Positions 1-9,727 of a DNA stretch of 64,000 nucleotides are shown here, one piece after another (within the stretch, counting starts at the first letter, position 1; every line of letters begins with the position of its first letter). The position numbers were made by a program, and so were the translations under genes. The stretch spans positions 1-64,000 of the forward strand of contig PDRA01000009.1 of the NCBI GenBank assembly GCA_002747975.1. Direction: 5' to 3'. The DNA comes from Candidatus Altimarinota bacterium. Lineage in GTDB: Bacteria > Patescibacteriota > Gracilibacteria > BD1-5 > UBA2023. The notes beneath the pieces are model-generated. The model was not told the origin of the DNA. It worked only from the letters and a program-made list of their open reading frames with translations, and did not search any database.

Positions 1-318
1 TGAGTTATGGCAGAGTATTTTATGAGAGAAAAAGGAATTGCTTGGCCTGAAAATATTGCTCCAGCAGAGTATTATATAATTGTAATTTGAGAGGAAAATT
101 TAGAAAAAGCAGAAAAGCTTGCAAAAAGTTTAGAAAAAGAATGAAAAACTGTTATCTTAGATGACAGAATGTGAAAAAAATTTGGTTTTTGACAAAAAGC
201 AGGAGACTGTGAGTTATGGTGAATACCAAACAGAATTGTAATTTCAAAAAAGACTTTGGAAAAAGGAGGGTATGAGCTTCTAAAAAGAGGAGAGGAAGAG
301 GTGATTGTAAGATTATAA
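1..318 (+). CDS. proS: Prolyl-tRNA synthetase, C-terminal part
   Basis: This is the last 105 codons of a gene that begins before the window. The enzyme charges tRNA-Pro in the cytoplasm. The visible part is the anticodon-binding domain: an alpha/beta stretch with YYIIVIGEENLEKAEKLAKS, followed by the typical ending LWGIPNRIVISKKTLEKGG and a short basic tail. Several glycines (IGEE, KEGK, RMGKKFGFGQ, LWGIP) are encoded by TGA, so the frame stays open only under code 25. The gene ends at TAA 316-318. Family assignment rests on the GIPxRIVISKKTLE signature. The catalytic domain is not visible. Confidence 0.85.
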
Positions 319-370
319 AATTTGTAGAAATTTCTCAGTGAAGCATTTAAAAAATAAACATGTGTCTTGT

Positions 371-433
371 AGAGATGTTTCTCTGATCTTGAGTGAAATA
401 TCTTATAAAAAAACTTTTCAGAGAAAGGTCTCT
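371..433. repeat. Imperfect inverted repeat after proS
   Basis: The arms AGAGATGTTTCTCTGA (371-386) and TCAGAGAAAGGTCTCT (418-433) are complementary at 14 of 16 positions and flank 31 AT-rich bases. The right arm recurs after the next gene at 866-883. It may be a transcription terminator or a small dispersed palindromic element. No long T-run follows, so simple intrinsic termination is not convincing. The rest of the 319-487 gap shows nothing else recognisable. Confidence 0.5.
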
Positions 434-487
434 AAAAAGAAAACAATGAGACAATCGCAAAAAATATTTAATCTTTAAAATAAATTT

Positions 488-829
488 ATGAACTTCAGAA
501 AATTACAAGAAAAAATCTTTGAATTTAGAGATGCAAGAGATTGGAAACAATTTCATAGTCCTAAAGATTTAGCAACTGCAGTAGCAATTGAATCTTGAGA
601 ATTACAAGAAAAGTTTCTTTGGAAATCTCAAGAGGAATCTTATGAAATTTGAAAAAAAGATTCAAATGTCAAAGAGGAATTTGCAGACATTTTTAATTTT
701 CTCATTCTTTTTGCAGATGCTTGTGAAATAGACATTGAAAAAGTAGTTTTGGAAAAAATGGAGAAAAATGCAAAAAAATATAGTATAGAAAAAGCAAAAT
801 GATGTTGTGAAAAATATGATAAATTGTAG
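488..829 (+). CDS. MazG-like nucleotide pyrophosphohydrolase
   Basis: The 113-residue protein matches the small all-alpha MazG/dCTPase type, which hydrolyses noncanonical or excess (d)NTPs to monophosphates. Visible signatures are RDWKQFHSPKDLATAVAIE near residues 17-35, then ESGELQEKFLW, and later KEEFADIFNFLILFAD. These give the ExxE...ExxD acidic metal-binding pattern of the family. Length is normal for the single-domain form. Two glycines (SGEL, IGKK) and one near the C-terminus use TGA. It begins at ATG 488 and ends at TAG 827-829. It stands alone between two copies of a short repeat. A role in nucleotide-pool cleaning is inferred from family. Confidence 0.85.
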
Positions 830-865
830 AGATATTCCATTGGAACATCCGACTTTAAAAAGATC

Positions 866-883
866 TTTCAGAGAAAGGTCTCT
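866..883. repeat. Second copy of the TTTCAGAGAAAGGTCTCT repeat
   Basis: The 18-base word is identical to 416-433. With upstream bases 861-869 it forms a hairpin (AGATCTTTC / GAAAGGTCT, one G-T pair). Both copies lie just after a gene end, which suggests a 3'-end signal or a miniature dispersed repeat. Confidence 0.5.
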
Positions 884-981
884 ATAAGATTTATGACAAG
901 ATTTCTACAAAATATCTTTTGTATTTCTATATGTTTTAAGTATACTTAAAACATATATCAAAAAACTCATTTATTTTAAGC

Positions 982-1304
982 ATGAATAAAACTCATATAA
1001 AAAGAAAAATTTATTTAGAGCAAATTGAACCATATATTGGAAAAGATCTCGTAAAGGTTTTGATTTGACAAAGGAGGGTTGGGAAAAGTTATTTGCTGTA
1101 TCAAATAATGGATTTCTTGCAATATGAAAAAATGTAGATGAAAATGAAATAATTTATATCAATAAAGAAAATCTAGAATGGGAGAAAATCAAAGATTACA
1201 AAGATTTATATGAAGAAATTAAAAATTATAAATATATTTTTGTTGATGAGATTGAAGATAAAAAGTATTTTTTAATTCCCTTAAATTCATGACAAACAAA
1301 ATAA
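982..1304 (+). pseudogene. Remnant of an AAA+ ATPase of the DUF4143 type
   Basis: The first frame (982-1137) gives KRKIYLEQIEPYIGKDLVKV and a P-loop IGQRRVGKSYLL, typical of the N-terminus of DUF4143-family ATPases. It then stops at TAG 1135. A different frame continues with IIYINKENLEWEKIKDYKDL and YK-YIFVDEIEDKK, the expected next part including Walker B (FVDEI), before TAA at 1302. The rest of the roughly 400-residue family protein is missing. A frameshift plus 3' truncation explains the pattern. TGA still encodes the P-loop glycine (LIGQRR), so decay happened within a code-25 lineage. The end overlaps the start of the next gene. Confidence 0.75.
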
Positions 1305-2038
1305 TCATCTTTACAGACTTGCACTATGGTCAGAATATTGAGAACAAAGCAGACAAAAAAGGGACAAATACTCACTGAAATACTAGAAATTTACTAGAAA
1401 AGTTAAATGGAAAAATAGGAAAAATTGTTCCAGGTGCTGTTATAGATTTGGGAGATTTCGTGTTTTGAAGTTCCCTAAAAGAAAAAGAGGCAAGGTACAA
1501 AGAAGTCAGAGAAATTCTATCAAATGCAAAAAATAATATTTTTCATCTTATTTGAAATCACGAACTCTATTTAACTTCGGCAGATGATATAGAGAAATTT
1601 GTCTGACAAAAAATGAGGACAACTTTTGAGCTTGGCTGATATAAGCACATTATCACAGATATCGAGAAAAAGGAATTTTTACAAATATCCAAGGCTACTT
1701 TTGCTTGGCTTGAAGATGAACTCAAAAAATCTCAACTTCCCTGTATTGTCTACGGGCACTGCCCAATTTCTCAGAAAGAAGAAAACCTGACATACTATCA
1801 CAAAAATAATCCGGAAAGAGCTTTTCTTTCTAATTCACAGCAAGTAAGAGAACTTTTAGAGAAATATAATTGTAAATTTTATATTTCATGACACACTCAC
1901 TTTGAGTATAGAACAAAAATAAATTGATTAAATCATGTAACCATTCCTTCTTTTTCGGAAGACCAAAATTGAAATCCAAGTGGAAAATTTGCTGTTTTTA
2001 ATCTCGATACTTTAGATTTAGAAATACACAAAGTTTAA
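1289..2038 (+). CDS. Calcineurin-like metallophosphoesterase
   Basis: The 249-residue protein carries the five metallophosphoesterase blocks in order: DLH near the N-terminus (FTDLHYG), GD (IDLGDFV), GNHE (LIGNHELY), GHC (VYGHCPIS) and GHTH (ISGHTHFEY). These bind a two-metal centre that hydrolyses phosphoesters. The substrate cannot be told from sequence. The glycine of GNHE and the first glycine of GHTH are TGA codons. There is no signal peptide, so it is probably cytoplasmic. The start ATG 1289 lies inside the decayed 3' end of the upstream pseudogene, so the present start context may be recent. Confidence 0.85.
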
Positions 2039-2055
2039 TTTTTATTTAAAAATAT

Positions 2056-2571
2056 ATGTTTTGATTTTCAGTTGCTTTTATCTTTTCTCAAATATTTGTT
2101 GGAATTTCACTTATTCTTTCGGTACTAAGTTTTCAGTTTAAAAAAAGAAAGACTATTTTACTTCTGCTATTATTATCTGCTATTTGTATAATACTGCAGT
2201 ATATACTTTTGGAGAGATATGTAGCAGCAACTATTGTGGTAGTTTGATTTATGAGGTATTTAGCTTCATATTATTATCCAAAGATGTTTTTGGTTCCTAT
2301 TTTTATCTGTTCTTTTGCAATACTTACATTTATTTTTTGGAAAGATATCTATGATATTTTACCATTTCTATCTGCAAGTATAAATACTATTTGAGCTTTT
2401 CAAAAAAATGATAAATATTTAAGAATTATTATGCTTTTTTGAGCACCACTTCTAGTAATCTATTACTTTTTAATAGGCTCTCCAATTTGAATGGCTTTAG
2501 AAGGGATGTTTTTTGTAAGTAATATTATTTGATATTGGAGATATTACATTCATTGAAAAGAAAATAAATAA
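2056..2571 (+). CDS. YgjV-like inner-membrane protein
   Basis: The 171-residue protein is almost entirely hydrophobic, with about five or six membrane segments and a short charged tail. The block LSVLSFQFKKRKTILLL, a central MRYLASYYYPK and the ending NIIGYWRYYIHGKENK resemble the YgjV family, whose function is unknown. Seven glycines are TGA. It starts 17 bases after the phosphoesterase and precedes cutA, so it may share transcription. The family call is tentative because these proteins are poorly conserved. Confidence 0.55.
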
Positions 2572-2589
2572 TTTTTTAATTTTACACCT

Positions 2590-2901
2590 ATGAAAAACCT
2601 TATCTCAATCTACGCAACTTTTCCAGATAAAAAAGAAGCTAAAAAAATTATCAAAGCTCTTTTAGAATCTAAACTAATAGCTTGTGCTAATATTTTTGAA
2701 GCAGAATCTTTTTATACTTGGAAATGAAAGATGGAAAATGAAAATGAAATAGTGGCTTTTTTGAAAACAAAAGAAGAAAATTGGGAAAAAGTTAAAGAAA
2801 AAATAGAATTATTACACAGCTATGAAGTGCCCTGTATTTTGAAACTTCAAATAGATGGAAATTTGGAATATAAAAACTGGATTTTAGAAAGTGTAAATTA
2901 A
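2590..2901 (+). CDS. cutA: CutA1-like divalent-ion tolerance protein
   Basis: The 103-residue protein has the complete CutA1 layout: an N-terminal strand ISIYATFPDKKEAKKI, the LIACANIF block at residues 28-35, FYTWKGKMENENE near 40-52, and the end block YEVPCILKLQIDGN. CutA1 proteins are small trimers of the PII-like fold linked to metal tolerance, with unsettled molecular function. Only one glycine uses TGA (WKGKM). It follows the YgjV-like gene by 18 bases. Confidence 0.9.
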
Positions 2902-2918
2902 AAATAATAAGAATAAGC

Positions 2919-2945
2919 TTGTTTTTATTATCGAACTTATATAAT
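2919..2945 (+). promoter_or_regulatory. Possible promoter for the Nudix gene
   Basis: TTGTTT (2919-2924) and TATAAT (2940-2945) are 15 bases apart, 32 bases before the ATG. The spacing is short and the -35 element weak, so this is a modest prediction. Confidence 0.35.
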
Positions 2946-2976
2946 TATTGTAATAATTCTTAACTTTTAATATTTT

Positions 2977-3402
2977 ATGAAAAAGTGAATAGATTATATA
3001 TGAGCCTGAGTTTGAGCTATGATATTTAATGAAGATGGAAAAGTTTTTATGAATAAGAGATGAAAAGAATCAAGAAATGAAGTTTGAAAATGGGAGTTTC
3101 CATGAGGATGAATAGATTTTTGAGAAACATGTGAAGATGCTATAATAAGAGAAGTAAAGGAAGAATTTGATATGGATATAGAAATTGTAGAATTACTCAA
3201 TATTGCAAATCATATTATTCCAGAAGAAAAACAACATTGGCTTTCTCCTTGTTTTATAGCAAAACATATTTGATGAATTCCAAAAATTATGGAGGAGGAA
3301 AAGTGTGAAGAAATAAAATGGGTCCATACAGATGAAATTGATTATGATTCTCTTTCTATAGCTGCTAAAATAAGCTATGACTCTTATTTTAAAAAGAAAT
3401 AA
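2977..3402 (+). CDS. Nudix hydrolase (MutT-like)
   Basis: The 141-residue protein carries a Nudix box, GGIDFGETCEDAIIREVKEE, at about residues 48-67. It fits GX5EX7REUXEEXGU except that the final glycine position is Asp. Preceding blocks (GAMIFNEDGKVFMNKRG, VGKWEFPGG) are standard. Nudix enzymes cleave nucleoside diphosphates linked to another group; a pool-cleaning role is likely and the substrate is unknown. More than ten glycines, including two in the Nudix box, are TGA. This makes the gene one of the clearest proofs of UGA=Gly here. Confidence 0.9.
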
Positions 3403-3424
3403 TTATTTTTTAAATTAAATCCTT

Positions 3425-4264
3425 ATGAAAAACATAATTTTAGATACTGATTTAGGAGGAGATGCTGATGATATATTTGCACTTCTATTTGCTATACACT
3501 CCCCTGAATTGAAAATTGATTTAATCGTAACAAATGATGAATATAAAAGTCACAGAGCAAGATATACAGAGGAATTTCTTGAAATGATAGATGTAAAAAC
3601 TCCTGTTGTTGCTGGACTTGATGTAGGAAATACAAAATTATTTGTTGTAGAAGGGCAAATAAAAGATAAAAATAGAAAAGTTAATGAAAACTTTTTAGAA
3701 GAAATAAAAAAGGTTGTTGAAAAAAATGATATAACTCACTATGTTTGTATCGGTCCTCAATCAAATCTTGCAGCATTTATTAGAAAATATCCCAAACTAA
3801 AAAATAAAGTAAAAATATTATTTATGGGAGGAACTATCAATTATAGAATACCTGATTGTGCTGAGCATAATATTAAATATGATGTGCAATCTGCAATTGA
3901 TGTTTTCCATTCAAATTGGGATAAAAAATATGTTTTGAGTGATACTACATTTCGAGAAGAAATAAAAATAGATAAGCAATCAAAAATGTATAAAGAACTG
4001 GAAAAATCAAACAAAACTCATATAAATTTTATAATTGAATCAATGAATTCTTTTTTTCAAAAAATTGGTCCTGAAACTCGTATGCATGATCCATTGACAC
4101 TTTCATACCTGATAAATGAACAAATCATAGATTTTGAAACTCAGAAACTGAGTATGAATGACAGATGAATTATGAAAATTTCTCCAGAAGGAAGAGAAAC
4201 TGTTGTTTCTAAAAAAGCAAATTATGAATTATTTTTAGAAATATTTAGAAAAAGAATTTTTTAG
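3425..4264 (+). CDS. Inosine/uridine-preferring nucleoside hydrolase
   Basis: The 279-residue protein begins with ILDTDLGGDADDIFALLFA, the calcium-binding DxDxxxDD signature of nucleoside hydrolases. It continues with the VCIGPQSNLAAFI block and an MHDPLTLSYL block carrying the late His-Asp pair. The enzyme splits ribonucleosides into base and ribose, which suits a scavenger. Only one glycine, near the C-terminus (NDR-G-IMK), is TGA. About ten others use GGA, GGT or GGG, in sharp contrast to the flanking genes. This may signal more recent acquisition. The protein is slightly shorter than the usual 300-330 residues. Confidence 0.88.
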
Positions 4265-4284
4265 TTTTATAACATTTTAATCTT

Positions 4285-4839
4285 ATGAAAAAAGCACTTA
4301 TAATTATAGACTTTATCAATGATATTGTCTCAAAAGACTGAAAACTTGCAGGAAAATGATATGCAAGTTTTATAGAAGAAAACAATGTGATAGAAAATAC
4401 AAATAAGAAAATAGAAGAGTTTAGAAAAAATAATGATGAAGTTATTTTTGTCAAAATTCAGTTTAAAGAGGATTATTCAAATCAACCGAAAAATTCACCA
4501 CTTTTTGGAAAGGCTCATGAGTTTTGAATTTTTAAAAAATGAGAGAGTTGAGATGAGTTTTTTCCTGAATTGGATGTAAAAGAAAATGATACAATTTTTA
4601 TAAAAACGAGAGTGAGTGCTTTTTATAAAACAGGATTAGAAGAATATTTACAAGAAAAATGAATTTCTGAATTGTATTTTGCTGGTTGTGCTACTGATTT
4701 AGCTATTGAAAATGCTGTAAGAGATGCTCATGATAGAGATTTTTCTTGTTTTGTACTTGAAAACTGTTCTTGAGCATGAGATAGAGAAACTCATAATAAT
4801 TCTTTGAAAAATTTGGGAAAAATAGCAAAGATTATTTAA
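4285..4839 (+). CDS. Isochorismatase-family cysteine hydrolase
   Basis: The 184-residue protein has the catalytic triad of the family: Asp in LIIIDFINDIV (near residue 9), Lys in FIKTRVSAFYKT, and Cys in FAGCATDLAIENAVRDA. Members include nicotinamidases and isochorismatases; the substrate is not decided by these motifs. The segment HEFGIFKKGESGDEFFPEL is the metal and substrate loop region. Glycines are frequently TGA. It lies 20 bases after the nucleoside hydrolase, suggesting joint transcription and perhaps nicotinamide or nucleoside salvage. Confidence 0.85.
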
Positions 4840-4857
4840 CAATTACTAAATGCACTT

Positions 4858-5487
4858 ATGAAAAAAGAAATCAAACAAAAGTTCCATAATTTTTGGGATA
4901 CAAAATGGTGAGAATTAAATGAAAATATTTGACCGACTCAATTTTGACTGAGTATAAAAAAGTACTTAAAATCAGGTAAAAAAATTCTTGATATTGGTTG
5001 TTGAGCCTGAAGGGATACACATTTTTTCTCTAAACTTTGACTTTTTGTGGATGCTCTTGATTTTTCTGAAAATGCTTTAAAAAATATTTCTTGAAAAAAT
5101 ATAACTCCCATTTGTGCTAGTTGCTTAGAGTATGATTATCCAGAAAACTCTTATGATTATATTTATGCTTGTAATTCTCTGCATTATTTTTATTTAGAAG
5201 AGTTCCAAAAAATAATAGATAAAATATACACTTCACTCAAAAAATGATGACTTCTATTTTTAAGAGTAAAATCAATTGATGATGTGAATTTTTGAAAATG
5301 AGAAGTTTTAGCAGAAAATTATTATAGAAATAAAGATGATACAAAATATTATTTTTCAGAAAGTATTTTGCAAAATTGTTTGAAAAAATTTGAAATAATT
5401 ACAATTAAAAGTATTCAAGATGAGCAAAATAAAATAGATGGAACCATTGCTATAAACTGATTTATTGATGTAATTGTAAAAAAATAA
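4858..5487 (+). CDS. Class I SAM-dependent methyltransferase
   Basis: The 209-residue protein has SAM motif I ILDIGCGAGRDTHFFSKLG near residue 45, the acidic end of strand 2 (VDALDFSENAL), and a later SLKKGGLLFLRV block typical of class I methyltransferases. The opening HNFWDTKWGE resembles small-molecule methyltransferases such as tellurite or thiol methyltransferase-like proteins, but no substrate can be assigned. The GCGAG loop is written GGT TGT TGA GCC TGA, so motif I exists only under code 25. Confidence 0.8.
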
Positions 5488-5497
5488 TTATACTACC

Positions 5498-5740
5498 ATG
5501 TACACACTCTATATACTTCGCTGTCGTGATGGAAGTCTCTATACAGGGATCACAACCGATATAGACCGCAGAATCAAAGAACACAATTGAGAAAGGAAAG
5601 GATGAGCCAAATACACACGCGGGCGTCATCCTGTGTCGCTGGTGTATAGCGAAAACTTTGTAAATAGAAGCGAGGCAAGTAAGCGTGAAAGAGAGATAAA
5701 ACAAATGACGGTGAAGGAAAAAAGAAAATTGATACAATAA
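5498..5740 (+). CDS. GIY-YIG nuclease-superfamily protein (YhbQ-like)
   Basis: The 80-residue single-domain protein opens with YTLYILRCRDGSLYTGITTD, in which the GIY-YIG core appears as LYI and YTG. It continues with the catalytic Arg region DIDRRIKEHN and KGGAKYTRGRHPVSLVYSE. Length fits the UvrC/YhbQ-like stand-alone family, whose cellular role is not firmly known. It starts 10 bases after the methyltransferase stop. Its G+C content looks higher than its neighbours (CGCGGGCGTC near 5619), which may indicate transfer. Confidence 0.85.
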
Positions 5741-5742
5741 AT

Positions 5743-5770
5743 TTGACAAATAAATATTATTTTATATAAT
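5743..5770 (+). promoter_or_regulatory. Consensus promoter TTGACA-N16-TATAAT
   Basis: Perfect -35 TTGACA (5743-5748) and -10 TATAAT (5765-5770) hexamers lie 16 bases apart, about 35 bases before ATG 5805. They separate the upstream gene group from the following small gene. Confidence 0.8.
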
Positions 5771-5804
5771 TATATTTTATAATTTACTCTATACATTTTA
5801 TTTT

Positions 5805-6104
5805 ATGTCAAAATTTCAGGAATTTCCAGAATTCATAGAACAAGAAGTAGATGCTCAAAGAACTCTGATTCCACCGCGCAGTATACAGGCACTGGAAAGA
5901 AATCTCGCCCTTCGAGCAAAAGGAGCTCAAGAAAAACAACCAGTTTTAGAAGAATATGAGATGGCCAATCCTTATAAAAGTGACTTTGTGCCTTGAGTTT
6001 TTTTCACAAGAGACGATGGGAAATATAAACTCATAGAAACCAAGGCAGCATATGAATTTTGCAAAAACAATTTTGAGTTAATATTCAAGAAAAATAGCAT
6101 ATAA
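5805..6104 (+). CDS. Small hypothetical protein behind a strong promoter
   Basis: The 99-residue protein is not recognised. It starts MSKFQEFPEFIEQEVDAQ, has a basic helical middle (PPRSIQALERNLALRAKG) and ends in KNNFELIFKKNSI. One internal TGA (VPGVFF) is bridged as glycine. There is no signal peptide or membrane segment, so it is probably cytoplasmic. The consensus promoter directly upstream suggests good expression. Coding status is supported by the intact frame through the TGA. Confidence 0.6.
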
Positions 6105-6166
6105 AAGCAATTATTACATTTACTTTTTTACTAAAAGTGATACAATCATACAAATAATATATTTTT

Positions 6167-6619
6167 ATGATACAAATAATTTGCCCAGTTGATTCTTTTA
6201 AACACTATGAAAAACCAATCATAGAATTTCAAAAAAGACTTGGAAAAAAAGTAAAACTTATAAAAATCAAGCCGAGCAAGAAAAAAGAAGAGACAGAAGT
6301 CAAAAAAGAAGAAACAGAAAGGCTCAAACAGATTTTAGAAAAAACAAAATGATATAAAGTTCTGCTTTGTATTGATGGAAACAGCTTAAATTCAATAGAG
6401 TTTGAGAGATTTTTGAGTGAGAAACAGATGAACTTTTCTGATATAACATTTGTCATCTGATGAGCTTTTTGAGTCGATTTTGAGAAAATACAAGATTTGA
6501 TAGATTACAAGTTTTCTTTTTCAAAGATGACTTTTCCCCACTCTCTTGCCCTCCTCACGCTCTATGAACAGCTCTACAGAGCCGAGAGTATAAAAACAGG
6601 AAAAAAATATCATAAATAA
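6167..6619 (+). CDS. rlmH: 23S rRNA (pseudouridine-1915-N3) methyltransferase RlmH
   Basis: The 150-residue SPOUT-class trefoil-knot enzyme methylates pseudouridine 1915 in helix 69 of 23S rRNA. The C-terminal half has the family core: TFVIGGAFGVD near residues 97-107, [24 protein letters not shown], and the ending [10 protein letters not shown], matching the usual GxPYHK. The GGAFG loop is written with two TGA codons and a third in FGVD. A lysine/glutamate-rich stretch ([12 protein letters not shown]) near residues 38-49 is more charged than in typical RlmH. Confidence 0.92.
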
Positions 6620-6642
6620 AAAGTTTTCTTCTTCCTTTTTTC

Positions 6643-6670
6643 TTGCAAATTACACAAAAATTGATATACT
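6643..6670 (+). promoter_or_regulatory. Promoter of the beta-propeller gene
   Basis: TTGCAA (6643-6648) and TATACT (6665-6670) are 16 bases apart, about 29 bases before ATG 6699. The same hexamer types recur at other promoters in this window. Confidence 0.65.
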
Positions 6671-6698
6671 TTTTGTGCTTATTCATAATTTATTTACT

Positions 6699-9011
6699 AT
6701 GAAAAATTTTGCTTTTCTTGTGATTATCACAAGTATCTTGATTCCGCTTTCTTCATCGTTTGCAACAGTAAAAATCGAACCTGTCTCTACCGGTTCTACA
6801 GAAGTTGTAGAAGATGATTCAATTGTCAAAGAAGTCGATAAAGAAAAGGCAAAAGAACTTGCTGACTTCAAGCTCAAAACATTCAAAAGTTGTGAAAATA
6901 TGGAAAATGTCCTCGAGAAATATATCAAAGAACACTGGAAAACTCGAAAGTACTCAAGGAGGGCATACGATGATTTGAACTGATGACTTGCTTTCGAAAA
7001 GGCAGCTGTCCAAAACGATGTGGCAGCAGCTCCACAATTTGAGGCAAAGGGATGAGATTTTTCAAAGACAAATACTCAAGTTCAGTGAGTCGATGAAAGT
7101 GATATCATCAAAACTGATGGAACCAATATTTACTACTACAATTCAAAACAAGATAAGGTCTATATTAGTGATGTAAAAAAGAAGAAGATCATCAAAATTA
7201 TACAGGTTCCAAATCAGTTTGATAATCCTACATTCTATATCGATGATGCAACATTAAGTATTGTGGCTTCTGGTTACAACGGAAGAAAACAAAAAACCTA
7301 CGTTGCTCTCTATGCTATCAGCCAAAAAAACACATTTTCTTTTCAAAAACTCTATAGTGTCGATGGAAGCCTGTCTCACTCTCGAAAAATAGGAAACAAA
7401 ATTTATCTCGTTTCAAATTCTTATCTCGAGATTCCTTATTACGATTGGAAAAGTGAAGATGACATTGATTTTTCTATAGAACCCTATATTCCGAAAAAGC
7501 TCGAAGCCATCAAAACAAAAAATGAAAAAAAACCATACAATATTTTCCAAAAACCAACGGCTGCTTGTAATGCCATAGAATACAGCCTTCCAGACGAAAA
7601 AACAGTCAAAAAATTTGGTTTTAATCCAGGATTTACGGTGGTTTCTGTTATTGATACAAAAAATATTTTCTCACCAACAAAAACAAAAGTCATTGCTGGT
7701 TCAAATACAGAAATTCATATGAGTCTCAAAAGCCTCTACCTCACTGATCGAATGTACAGTGATAATGCCTATATTTGCCCGAGAGGAGCTCTGTGTGTAC
7801 TGCCTCGATATGAGCGAGGAAATAATACCCTCATTCACAAGATGAATCTTACCGGTGACGGAGATGTAAAATATCAAACCTCAAATATCGTTCCTGGAAG
7901 CCCACTTACGCAATACTCTATGGACGAACATGATGGGTATTTTAGAATTATCACTCAGACCAATAGATGGTCTTCTGGATTTATGAAACGATGATGAACT
8001 TCAAAAAAATATACTGGACTCTACATTCTTGATTCTAATCTGACTCTAGCGGGAAAACTCGAAAATCTCGGAAACAATGAAAACTTCAAATCAAGTCGAT
8101 ACATGGGCGATAAACTCTACCTCGTCACGTTTCGAGATATTGATCCATTTTTTGTAATCGATGTCAAAGATCCAAAAAAACCAAAAGTCCTCGGTGAACT
8201 CAAAATCCCAGGATATTCAACCTACCTACATCCATACGATGACAAGCATATTATCTGACTTGGATACGATACCAGTGACAACTGACATGGTGGAGTCTAT
8301 AATGACTGACTCAAAGTCGATCTCTATGAAGTCAACTATGATAAAAAATGTGGAGACAAAAATCTCAGCAATCAAGAAATCAAAAAATGTAAAAAATGAG
8401 ACTACAAAGGAATTATTGTCAAACAAAAACAAAGCTACGCTTTTGGTTGATATGGAAGTGAGAGTGAAGCTCTTCACAATCCTCGTATGTTTATGTGGAA
8501 CGAAGCAAGGAAAACACTCTTCTTGCCAGTCACTCTTATCTTTAACGAAAAAAATGATAAGTATAGAGCTACCGATTTCTTTGATGGAATGATGGCAATC
8601 AAAATCACACCAGAGACAATCAAAAAACTCTACAAAATAAGTCATATTGATATGCGTGATGTCCACAAAAAACGACTGGAAAAATGTCAACCTTTTTTGA
8701 AAGCTCCAAAAGAAAAAAAATGTGTAAAACTTCTCAACGGAGAAGAATACTGTAATCTTAAAACAGAGGAAAGACGAGTTCCAGAATACTGTTTTGCTGG
8801 AACAAAAGATGGATCATATATTGCCAGTGATCGTTGGAAGTACCGAGATCAATTTGTCAAAAGAGCCCTCTGGATTGGCGATCAGATTTTTATCTACTCA
8901 GATACCCTTATGTCAGCTCACAGCATTGATGATGGAGATTTCGAATTTGGACAAAATTTTGAATCACTTAAAATGATATCATCAAAAATATTTGCTGAAT
9001 TTAATAAATAA
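6699..9011 (+). CDS. Secreted beta-propeller domain protein
   Basis: The 770-residue protein begins with a signal peptide (MKNFAFLVIITSILIPLSSS, cleavage near SFA-TV). An acidic linker and a helical stretch lead to NTQVQGVDESDIIKTDG near residue 145, the hallmark opening of the Pfam beta-propeller family PF09826. Repeated blade-like strands follow (KIYLVSNSYLEI, GDKLYLVTFRDIDPFFVIDV, HIIGLGYDTS, GDQIFIYSD). Eight or so cysteines in the second half suggest disulphides outside the cytoplasm. Its function is unknown; members are surface or periplasmic. Several TGA codons interrupt the frame under the standard code. Confidence 0.8.
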
Positions 9012-9029
9012 AAGAAGAAATACACTCCT

Positions 9030-9611
9030 ATGAAACGGCTTTTTATTCTCTGTATTATTTTCCTTCTGTGTATAGCAACACCGTGGTTTATTATCACATT
9101 TCTCAGTAAAGATAGAATTTATACACAAATAGAGACTATACCATCAAAAACATATGGACTTGTATTGGGTACAAGCCCTCTTACGAAATGAAAAACAAAT
9201 CGGTTTTTTACAACTCGTATTGAGGCTGCAAAAGAACTCTACGAACGAGGAAAAATCAAAAAAATCATCGTATCAGGATCAAAAAATAATGATGGATACG
9301 ATGAACCATCGTACATGAAAAATGCACTTATTAAAGCATGAATTCCAGCTGAAAATATCATTCTCGATAGTCAGTGATTTCGTACGATTGACTCTATTAT
9401 GCGCGCAAAAAATACCTTCAAAATTCCAAGTGCAACTGTTATCTCTCAGCCATTTCATATAGAGCGAGCACTCTTTCTTGCTCATATGGAAGGCTTTGAT
9501 GCTATTGGATATGGAGCGGCTGATATTCCACTTTCACAGTGAATTGGTACCTATATTCGAGAGATTTGAGCCAGATGGAAGGCGATGTATGATGTACTTG
9601 ATATATTTTAA
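9030..9611 (+). CDS. SanA/YdcF-like DUF218 protein
   Basis: The 193-residue protein has one N-terminal membrane anchor (residues 4-26) followed by a DUF218 domain: YGLVLGTSPLTKGKTNRFFT, RIEAAKELYERGKIKKIIVSG, a DEPSYMKNALI segment and the ATVISQPFHIERALFLA block. Proteins such as SanA and ElyC of this family act in the cell envelope, at vancomycin sensitivity or peptidoglycan steps, but the reaction is not established. It follows the beta-propeller gene by 18 bases. TGA supplies five or more glycines. Confidence 0.8.
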
Positions 9612-9634
9612 TCATATTTCCTTCATAAAATCGT

Positions 9635-9662
9635 TTGCTTTTTGAAATTTTTTCTTTATAAT
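9635..9662 (+). promoter_or_regulatory. Promoter of secY
   Basis: TTGCTT (9635-9640) and TATAAT (9657-9662) are separated by 16 bases, leaving a leader of about 60 bases before ATG 9728. Confidence 0.6.
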
Positions 9663-9727
9663 GCGAGCCTATATTGTCTCGTAGCGAACAATGCACGTTT
9701 TTAATTTTATTTTATTTTTTTATTTTT

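Noticed and set aside
8226-8690. Minus-strand open frame of 154 codons
   Set aside because: Antisense to the beta-propeller gene and composed of Phe/Ile/Ser-rich low-quality sequence.
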